Of a stretch of DNA of 7,231 nt, positions 1 to 4,575 are shown piece after piece; the first letter of the stretch is position 1, and every line of letters starts with the position of its first letter. The notes under the pieces were generated by a model. That model did no database searches. It saw nothing but the letters and a program-made list of their open reading frames with translations, and was not told the origin of the DNA. The position numbers were made by a program, and so were the translations under genes. The DNA comes from Rhodospirillaceae bacterium (GTDB taxonomy: Bacteria > Pseudomonadota > Alphaproteobacteria > Dongiales > Dongiaceae), in contig JAEUKU010000448.1 of assembly GCA_016794075.1 (NCBI GenBank), forward strand, positions 1 through 7,231, read 5' to 3'.

Positions 1-314
1 GGCTTGCTCATATGCGGATAGCCGAAGACGGTGCAGGTCTTGCCCGGCGCGATCATCTCCGCCGTCACGCCGCGGCGCTGCATGCGCGACGGCGGCGCCA
101 GCACGAAGTGCCAGAGCTTGCCCTCGACCTGCATCTCGATCGCTCTATGCGGATATTCATAGGTCGATTTGGTTATCTCGCCGGTGAGGGTGAAGGATTT
201 CGCGGTGTCGTAGCCGCCCCAGCCGTGATGGGCGAGAGCGGCGGGAGCGAGGGCGGCGGCGGGAACCAGCGCGGCGGTGGTGGCCAGAAACAGGCGGCGG
301 GAGATCGCGATCAT
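1..314 (-). CDS. DUF6152-type small exported protein, C-terminus cut by window edge
   Basis: Read on the minus strand from ATG at 314, this frame stays open for 104 codons to the window edge. A good ribosome binding site (GGAGG, complement of 319-323) lies 4 bases upstream of the ATG. Residues 5-11 read SRRLFLA, a close match to the twin-arginine (Tat) consensus. A hydrophobic Ala/Leu/Pro stretch follows, with a likely signal peptidase site after ALA at residue 28. The mature part begins HHGWGGYD, continues with LTGEITKSTYEYPH, and reaches CTVFGYPHMSK at the edge. The His-His-x-Trp start, the LTGxI strand and the late V-x-GYP segment are what I associate with DUF6152, periplasmic proteins of unknown function of roughly 110-120 residues, so only a short C-terminus should be missing. 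The Tat-like signal suggests export in folded form, perhaps with a metal, but that is inference. No catalytic motif is visible. Confidence 0.8.
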   Translation of the reverse strand, partial: MIAISRRLFLATTAALVPAAALAPAALAHHGWGGYDTAKSFTLTGEITKSTYEYPHRAIEMQVEGKLWHFVLAPPSRMQRRGVTAEMIAPGKTCTVFGYPHMSK

Positions 315-356
315 GGTGCCTCCGATCGGGTGAAGCGGGGACGGTGATGCGCAGCG

Positions 357-378
357 GCGGCCGCAAGATGGCGGCCGC
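357..378. repeat. Perfect 8-bp GC hairpin (two copies of a self-complementary octamer)
   Basis: The octamer gcggccgc occurs at 357-364 and again at 371-378, separated by the 6-base loop aagatg. Because the octamer is its own reverse complement, the two copies form a very stable stem-loop on either strand. It sits 43 bases upstream of the leftward start codon at 314, so it would fall within the leader or core promoter of that gene. No T-run follows on either strand, so it is not a typical intrinsic terminator. Confidence 0.6.
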
Positions 379-615
379 ATCTGGATGAAATGGCGCCGCG
401 CGCGCCAATTGCAAGCCATGGCGCCGGTCATTCCGGACCCATCAGGCTGGACTCGCCCGGAGGCCGGGCAATGCGCGCTTCCGCCGGCCCTCGGCCGCTC
501 GGCTCGGGTGTCTGGAAAGGCCCATTTTGCAGGCATTTCCGCAGGGTCTGGCGGGTCGGCCGCCGATGGTCGCGGGTGGCGCTGAACCGGCTTGCCAGCG
601 GGCGCTTTTTCCCCC

Positions 616-629
616 ATGACTCGGGTCAT
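616..629. promoter_or_regulatory. 14-bp near-palindrome upstream of the metallopeptidase, possible operator
   Basis: The sequence atgactcgggtcat has 5-bp perfect arms (atgac/gtcat) and one mismatched pair in its centre. It lies 42 bases upstream of the metallopeptidase ATG at 672, where a dimeric regulator could act. No regulator gene is next to it and no second copy was noticed in the window. The assignment rests on symmetry and position only. Confidence 0.25.
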
Positions 630-671
630 AGAAACGTCAAATCCAGACAGGATTCCGGAACCGCCCCCGCC

Positions 672-1697
672 ATGTCCCGCCGCTTCGCCTGGGCCAATCT
701 GCCGGATGAGGAGCTGCTGCAGCTGCGCCTGCAGGACCTCCACGTCACGGTCGAGGGCACCTGGGTCGAGCGCTGCGTGATGAAGCTCTATGACGAGCTG
801 GAGGAGCGCGGCGTGAAGGTCCGGCCGCATGTCTGGATCTCCGACGAATGGTTCAGCCCGGACAACACGCCGGGCATCGCCGTCCCTTTTTACCTCCTGC
901 ACCCGCGGCTGATGCGCCTGGAGCGCAAGATGATGGGCGAGGCGGAGGGAGGCAGCGAGACCGAATGCATGCGCATCCTGCGCCACGAGGCGGGGCACGT
1001 GGTGCAGCACGCCTACAAGCTGCAGCGCAGGCGGCGCTGGCAGAAATTCTTCGGCCGTTCCTCGCAGCGTTATCCGAACTACTATCGGCCCAACCCCTCG
1101 AGCAAGAACTACGTCCAGCATCTGCGCCTGTGGTACGCGCAGAGCCATCCCGACGAGGATTTCGCCGAGACCTTCGCCGTCTGGCTGAAGCCGCGCTCCG
1201 ACTGGCGCAAGCGCTACGCCGAATGGCCGGCCCTGAAGAAGCTCGAATATGTCGACGAGCTGATGGGCGAGATCGCGGCGGAAAAGCCGTTCCTCACCCG
1301 CCGTTCCATGGTGGACCCGCTGAACCAGCTGCGCCGCACGCTCGACGAGCACTACAGCCGCAAGCAGGCGCATTACGGTGTCGATTCGCCCACCATCTAC
1401 GACCGTGACCTGCGCCGCATCTTCTCCGACGATCCGAAGCACAGGAACGCCCCCGCGGCGTCAACCTTTTTGCGCCTCAATCGTGGTAGGATCCGCCGCA
1501 TGGTCTCGAAATGGACCGGCGAATACCAGCAGGCGCTGGACCGCGTGCTGGACGAGATGATCGCCCGCTGCCGCGAGCTGAAGCTGCGCGCGGTGGGCAA
1601 CGAACGGCAATTGGCGATGAATTTCACGGTGCTGCTGACCGCCAACACGGTGCATTCCCTGCACTCCCCCTCGCGCCGGGAGTGGTATGCGCTGTGA
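672..1697 (+). CDS. Putative zinc-binding metallopeptidase (HEAGH, gluzincin-like), coupled to an ATP-grasp ligase
   Basis: This 341-residue protein contains RHEAGHVVQ at residues 104-112. That gives a HExxH zinc site with ligands His105 and His109 and catalytic Glu106. A second conserved-looking block, HPDEDFAETFAVWL at 159-172, offers Glu166 (or Glu162) as the third ligand. This pairing of RHExGH with a downstream HPxEDxAETxA block resembles the families annotated as putative zinc-binding metallopeptidase (Peptidase_Mx-like, PF15887), without the N-terminal zinc ribbon I associate with some members. A very basic patch (RRRRRW, 119-124) follows the active-site helix. No signal peptide or membrane segment is seen, so it is probably cytoplasmic. 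ATG 672 was chosen because MSRRFAWANLPDEELLQLRL starts the protein-like sequence. The longer frame upstream looks non-coding. Its ribosome binding site is poor (AGGA about 19 bases upstream). The TGA stop overlaps the GTG of the next gene, so the two are probably translated together. The substrate is unknown. Confidence 0.85.
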   Translation: MSRRFAWANLPDEELLQLRLQDLHVTVEGTWVERCVMKLYDELEERGVKVRPHVWISDEWFSPDNTPGIAVPFYLLHPRLMRLERKMMGEAEGGSETECMRILRHEAGHVVQHAYKLQRRRRWQKFFGRSSQRYPNYYRPNPSSKNYVQHLRLWYAQSHPDEDFAETFAVWLKPRSDWRKRYAEWPALKKLEYVDELMGEIAAEKPFLTRRSMVDPLNQLRRTLDEHYSRKQAHYGVDSPTIYDRDLRRIFSDDPKHRNAPAASTFLRLNRGRIRRMVSKWTGEYQQALDRVLDEMIARCRELKLRAVGNERQLAMNFTVLLTANTVHSLHSPSRREWYAL

Positions 1698-2857
1698 CGC
1701 GCGCGCGGAACAAGTCTCCCCGCCCGAAAAGCCTGCGTGTCCTGGTGCTGATGCACCCGGATTTCATGCCGCCGGATTCGGCCGAGGGCTACAGCGAGAA
1801 AGAGATCAACGTCTGGAAGACCGAATACGACGTGATCCACACCTTGCGCGGCCTCGGCCACGAGGTGAAGCCGCTCGGCGTGCAATATGAGCTGAAACCG
1901 ATCCGCGACGAAGTGGAGACCTGGAAGCCGCACGTCGTCTTCAACCTGCTGGAGCAGTTCCACGGCGAGCCGGCCTATGACCAGAACGTCGCCTCCTATC
2001 TGGAATTGCTGCGCGTGCCCTATACCGGATGCAATCCGCGCGGCCTGATGCTGGCGCGCGGCAAGGCGCTGTCGAAGAAGCTGCTCGCCTTCCATCGCAT
2101 CCCGTCGCCTTCCTTCGCCGTCTTCCCCATGGGCCGCAAGGTGAAGCGCCCGGCCAAGCTCGGCTTCCCGCTGATCGTGAAAAGCGCCAGCGAGGATTCC
2201 TCGATCGGCATCGCCCAGGCCTCCGTGGTCGACAGCGACGAGAAGCTGGCCGAGCGCGTCGCCTTCATCCACGAGCGCGTCGGCACCGACGCCATGGCCG
2301 AGCAGTTCATCGAAGGACGCGAGATCTATGTCGGCGTGCTCGGCAACGAGCGGCTGAAGGTGCTCCCCGTGTGGGAGCTGCAATTCGGCGACATGGACGA
2401 GACCCAGAACCGCATCGCCACCGCCAAGGTGAAGCACGACGTCAATTACCAGGAAAAGCTCGGCATCGTGCACGGCCCGGCCAAGGATCTCTCGCCGGAG
2501 CTGAAATCGCGCATCCAGACCTTGGCCAAGCGCATCTGCCGCACCCTCGAGCTCGACGGCTACGCCCGCGTCGATTTCCGCCTCTCAGCCGACGGGGTAC
2601 CCTATTTCCTCGAGGCCAATCCCAACCCCGAGATCGCCAAGATCGAGGAATTCGCCACCGCCGCGAAGCATGACGGCATCAAGTATCCGGAACTGCTGCA
2701 ACGCATCCTGCAACTCGCCATCGCGCGGGCCAAGGCCGCCGGCTTCAGCGCCGAACCGGTGGGCGAGGGCGACGGCGAAGGCGGCGCGGAACCGGAAGGC
2801 GAAGGCGACGGGACGCCGCGCGCCCTGCCGCACGCAAGGCCGAACCGACGGCGGTAG
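1694..2857 (+). CDS. ATP-grasp ligase, D-alanine--D-alanine ligase-like but with altered substrate motifs
   Basis: This 387-residue protein starts at GTG 1694, overlapping the upstream stop as GTGA, with GGGAG at 1678-1682. Residues 83-114 (FNLLEQ, then VPYTGCNP) match the Ddl region ending in YTG. Lys163 in LIVKSAS is the expected ATP-binding lysine, 202-217 (AEQFIEGREIYVGVLG) matches the Ddl nucleotide site, and Asp294 (RVDFR) with Glu307 and Asn309 (LEANPN) supply the metal ligands. It therefore should form an amide or peptide-type bond through an acyl-phosphate at the cost of ATP. It differs from true Ddl in two ways. The N-terminus lacks the GGxSxE motif, and the Ddl NxxPGMT segment is replaced by NPNPEIAKIEEF, so D-Ala-D-Ala synthesis is unlikely. 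The C-terminal 30 or so residues are an acidic Gly/Glu tail followed by a basic end. The coupled peptidase suggests a shared substrate, not identifiable here. An alternative start is ATG 1751. Confidence 0.85.
   Translation: MTRARNKSPRPKSLRVLVLMHPDFMPPDSAEGYSEKEINVWKTEYDVIHTLRGLGHEVKPLGVQYELKPIRDEVETWKPHVVFNLLEQFHGEPAYDQNVASYLELLRVPYTGCNPRGLMLARGKALSKKLLAFHRIPSPSFAVFPMGRKVKRPAKLGFPLIVKSASEDSSIGIAQASVVDSDEKLAERVAFIHERVGTDAMAEQFIEGREIYVGVLGNERLKVLPVWELQFGDMDETQNRIATAKVKHDVNYQEKLGIVHGPAKDLSPELKSRIQTLAKRICRTLELDGYARVDFRLSADGVPYFLEANPNPEIAKIEEFATAAKHDGIKYPELLQRILQLAIARAKAAGFSAEPVGEGDGEGGAEPEGEGDGTPRALPHARPNRRR
2762..2811 (+). repeat. In-frame direct repeat coding the Gly/Glu tail of the ATP-grasp protein
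   Basis: A 14-base unit (ggcgagggcgacgg at 2762-2775) recurs with one difference at 2798-2811, an offset of 36 bases or 12 codons. It encodes the repeated GEGDG segments in the last 35 residues. The repeat lies after the last conserved ATP-grasp motif and is probably a disordered, length-variable tail. Confidence 0.55.
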
Positions 2858-2875
2858 CCCCGACGCGGGTGCTAC
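2854..2875. terminator. Hairpin between convergent genes, possible terminator built from both stop codons
   Basis: Arms gtagc (2854-2858) and gctac (2871-2875) pair, followed inward by cccg (2859-2862) with cggg (2866-2869). The loop is acg and there is one bulged base at 2870. The stem contains the TAG of the rightward ATP-grasp gene (2855-2857) and the TAG of the leftward toxin frame (complement of 2872-2874). Only a pyrimidine-rich, not pure T, tract follows on the plus strand and none on the minus strand, so termination strength is uncertain. Confidence 0.4.
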
Positions 2876-3183
2876 TCTGTCTTCCTCTCCGGGACTTCCT
2901 CGCCGGTCAGGCGTCGCCTGCCATGGACAATGGCCAAGACCACGATGCTGTCGCCGGGGCCGATCTGATAGATGATGCGGTATCCCTGAACAATCAGCTC
3001 GCGGAGGTTTGTAAGCCCTGCTTCCGGGACCTGCCGCCCCATCTCGGGAAACTCGACCAGCGATTCGGGCGCCCTCAGCAGGTGTTCGATGAAGATCCTT
3101 GCGTAGTGTGGCGAATCCTTGGCGATGTATGTCTACAGATTGCGCAGGTCTTCGAGCGCAGGCTCGGACCACTCAAGCTTCAT
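2872..3183 (-). pseudogene. RelE/ParE-family toxin with an in-frame amber codon at position 17
   Basis: Read from ATG at 3183, the frame gives MKLEWSEPALEDLRNL, then TAG (complement of 3133-3135), then continues TYIAKDSPHYARIFIEHLL and on to a final TAG at 2872-2874. The total is 103 codons plus stop, the normal size for this toxin family. Family features are present on both sides: the N-terminal WSExAxxDL helix, EFPEMGRQVPE at 45-54, LRELIVQGYRIIYQI at 60-74 and VHGRR at 86-90. These include the Arg and Tyr residues typical of the RelE/ParE fold, whose members cleave mRNA on ribosomes or poison gyrase. There is no indel, and no good restart codon follows the TAG until Met48, so a working toxin is not expected without readthrough. 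The gene overlaps the antitoxin by 11 bases, the usual antitoxin-first arrangement. One substitution (for example from CAG, GAG or TGG) would explain it. A sequencing error is possible. Confidence 0.8.
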
Positions 3184-3358
3184 CGCCCAGAAGCCTACGC
3201 CGCGCCTCGCTATGGGGGATCGTGCGGCCTTCGGTCACGGCCTGTTGGCCGCGCTCTACTTTCTGGCGGACATAAAGCTCGTACATGATGTCGTCCCACC
3301 CGGCGTCATCCGGCAGGCGGTCGAGGAGCTTCTGCGCCGATTGCTTTGCTGTTGCCAT
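3173..3358 (-). CDS. Type II antitoxin (RelB/ParD-like addiction module protein)
   Basis: This 61-residue protein starts at ATG 3358, with GAGGT (complement of 3364-3368) 5 bases upstream. Residues 10-30 hold KLLDRLPDDAGWDDIMYELY, followed by VRQKVERG and EGRTIPHSEARRRL. That pattern (LLDxLPDDAxxxDIMYELYVRQKVExG ... GxxIPHxE) is familiar from short antitoxins encoded just before RelE/ParE toxins. Such proteins bind the toxin through the C-terminal part and often repress their own promoter with it. No frameshift or internal stop is present. The partner gene downstream overlaps by 11 bases but carries a nonsense codon, so this antitoxin may now be an orphan or may guard against related toxins elsewhere. 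It lies 55 bases downstream of pip on the same strand, so readthrough from pip could also express it. The family name is from memory of the sequence pattern; no HTH can be shown by eye. Confidence 0.8.
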   Translation of the reverse strand: MATAKQSAQKLLDRLPDDAGWDDIMYELYVRQKVERGQQAVTEGRTIPHSEARRRLLGDEA

Positions 3359-3363
3359 GACCA

Positions 3364-3410
3364 ACCTCGATCTGGTGAAGCATGATCGCGCCGATCCAGC
3401 AGCGGAGCAA
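3364..3410 (-). promoter_or_regulatory. Possible promoter, operator and ribosome site of the toxin-antitoxin module
   Basis: On the minus strand a TTGCTC hexamer (complement of 3405-3410) is followed after 17 bases by GATCAT (complement of 3382-3387), a weak -35/-10 pair. A dyad with perfect 5-bp arms, gatcg/cgatc around 3 bases, lies at 3384-3396 and overlaps the -10. That is where a self-repressing antitoxin complex would bind. The Shine-Dalgarno GAGGT lies at 3364-3368. The promoter matches are 3/6 and 4/6 only. Confidence 0.3.
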
Positions 3411-3413
3411 GCC

Positions 3414-4379
3414 CTAAGCCACGCTCTTGAACCCCTCCATCCCCGCCACCAGCGCCGCGCGGGTGCCGGTTTCCATCGCCGAATGGCCGGCATCGGGAAC
3501 GATGATGTAGCGCGCCTCCGGCCAGGCGCGGTGCAGATCGTCGGCGTTGCGGATCGGGCAGACCAGATCGTAGCGGCCTTGCACGATGAAGCTGGGGATC
3601 TTGCGCAGCTTGTCGACGTTGGCGAGCAGGAAATTCTCCGGCAGGAAGATGTCGTTGCGGAAGTAATGCGCCTCCATGCGCGCCAAGCCCAGTGCGAGTG
3701 CGTCGGCGGAAAAGGCGCGCACCGTCTCCGGGCTCGGCAGCAGGGTGGAGCAGGAGCCTTCGTAGACGCTCCAGGCCCGGGCGGCCGGCAGGTGCACGGC
3801 CGGGTCGGGGTCGATCAGCCGTTTCCAGTAGGCTTCCAGCAGATCGCCGCGCTCGGCTTCCGGGATGTGGCCGGCGAAGGCGCCCCAGGCCTCGGGCGCG
3901 AACTCCCTGAGGCCGTAGAGGAACCACTGGATCTCCGACTTGCGGCACAGGAAGATGCCGCGCAAGGCGAGGCCGCGCACCCGCTCGGGGTGATGCTCAG
4001 CATAGGCCAGCGCCAGGGTCGAGCCCCAGGAGCCGCCGAAGACGAACCAGCGCTCGATGCCAAGATGCCGGCGCAGGGTCTCCATATCCTCGATCAAGAG
4101 CGGCGTGGTGTTGTCGCGCACCTCGCCCAGGGGCTGCGAGCGGCCGCTGCCGCGCTGGTCGAAGATGACGATGCGGTAGAAGGCCGGGTCGAAGAATCGT
4201 CGGTGGGTGGAATTGGCCCCGGCACCCGGGCCGCCATGCAGGAAGACCACCGGCACGCCCAGGGGATTTCCCGACTGCTCGTAGTACATCCGGTGCGGCG
4301 CCGAGAGCTCAAGGAAGCCCTTGTCATAGGGCTCGATCTCGGGAAACAGGTCCTTCGCGGGCCTTGAACGGGAATCCAT
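3414..4379 (-). CDS. pip: Proline iminopeptidase (alpha/beta hydrolase, peptidase family S33)
   Basis: This 321-residue enzyme removes N-terminal proline from peptides in the cytoplasm, and the length fits the family. All landmarks are visible. HGGPG at 48-52 forms the oxyanion hole. DQRGSGRS at 74-81 is a family signature. The nucleophile elbow GGSWGS at 115-120 carries catalytic Ser117. Asp271 in GRYDLVCP and His299 in DAGHS complete the triad. The N-terminal LFPEIEPYDKGFLEL also matches the usual start of Pip proteins. There is no signal peptide. ATG at 4379 gives this standard N-terminus, although the Shine-Dalgarno match is weak. A -35/-10 pair lies just upstream (4421-4449). The gene is followed after 55 bases by the antitoxin gene on the same strand and is divergent from the M48 lipoprotein gene. 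Nothing suggests damage. Pip-like S33 hydrolases can have other substrates, but the motif set here is the classical one. Confidence 0.95.
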   Translation of the reverse strand: MDSRSRPAKDLFPEIEPYDKGFLELSAPHRMYYEQSGNPLGVPVVFLHGGPGAGANSTHRRFFDPAFYRIVIFDQRGSGRSQPLGEVRDNTTPLLIEDMETLRRHLGIERWFVFGGSWGSTLALAYAEHHPERVRGLALRGIFLCRKSEIQWFLYGLREFAPEAWGAFAGHIPEAERGDLLEAYWKRLIDPDPAVHLPAARAWSVYEGSCSTLLPSPETVRAFSADALALGLARMEAHYFRNDIFLPENFLLANVDKLRKIPSFIVQGRYDLVCPIRNADDLHRAWPEARYIIVPDAGHSAMETGTRAALVAGMEGFKSVA

Positions 4380-4420
4380 GGGGTCCAGCCTGGTGGTAAC
4401 GGGGTAAACCGGTTCCCCTG

Positions 4421-4449
4421 CTTGTACGTGCCGGCCGGGGCGGGCTCAA
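4421..4449 (-). promoter_or_regulatory. Predicted sigma-70-type promoter of pip
   Basis: On the minus strand TTGAGC (complement of 4444-4449) and TACAAG (complement of 4421-4426) are separated by exactly 17 bases. Each matches 4 of 6 consensus positions. Transcription would begin near 4414, giving a leader of about 35 bases before the ATG at 4379. Confidence 0.35.
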
Positions 4450-4471
4450 CCCCCCAAATGCCGTCACGGCC

Positions 4472-4501
4472 TTGTGAGCGGGCGGCGCGCGGGTGGAGAA
4501 T
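4472..4501 (+). promoter_or_regulatory. Possible sigma-70-type promoter of the M48 protease gene
   Basis: TTGTGA (4472-4477) and GAGAAT (4496-4501) are 18 bases apart, each matching 4 of 6 consensus positions. A start near 4508 would leave a leader of about 68 bases. The back-to-back layout with the pip promoter puts both -35 boxes within about 25 bases of each other. GATAGT at 4545-4550 is another -10-like hexamer but lacks a -35. Confidence 0.25.
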
Positions 4502-4575
4502 AAGCTTGCAGCCGCCGGCAAAGACCGGAACCTTGTCGGCGAACGATAGTTTCTGACCGCAGGGAGCGGAAGGCC

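Larger units (their letters stand above)
315..671. other. Divergent intergenic region without a convincing gene
   Basis: This stretch separates the leftward exported protein from the rightward metallopeptidase and should hold both promoters. The frame of the metallopeptidase is open back to about 390, but its translation there is a Pro/Arg/Gly/Ser-rich string with no family resemblance, so I treat it as GC-driven open frame. I see an 8-bp perfect hairpin at 357-378 and a near-palindrome at 616-629. A TTGCCA hexamer at 592-597 could be a -35 element for the rightward genes, but no good -10 sits at the right distance. No RNA gene is recognisable. Confidence 0.6.

Noticed and set aside
12..347. 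111-residue plus-strand frame over the exported protein gene
   Set aside because: It is a low-complexity Gly/Arg translation opposite a gene with a signal peptide, cleavage site and strong ribosome site.
390..671. In-frame upstream extension of the metallopeptidase by 94 codons
   Set aside because: The translation is compositionally biased (Arg, Pro, Gly, Ser) with no domain or signal peptide character, and protein-like sequence starts at 672.
1397..2473. 358-residue open frame antisense to the metallopeptidase and ATP-grasp genes
   Set aside because: It spans the junction of two well-supported genes and has a His/Leu/Ala-rich shadow composition.
3133..3135. Amber codon read as an amino acid (recoding, e.g. 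pyrrolysine)
   Set aside because: TAG is used as the terminal stop of three intact genes in the window, and no downstream stem-loop or special tRNA evidence is visible.
2585..3172. 195-residue minus-strand frame across the toxin region
   Set aside because: It runs through both the end of the ATP-grasp gene and the toxin in the wrong frame. The toxin family blocks are in the frame starting at 3183.
3285..4367. 360-residue open frame antisense to pip
   Set aside because: It is the mirror of the pip coding pattern. Pip has its whole catalytic triad, whereas this frame has no recognisable motif.
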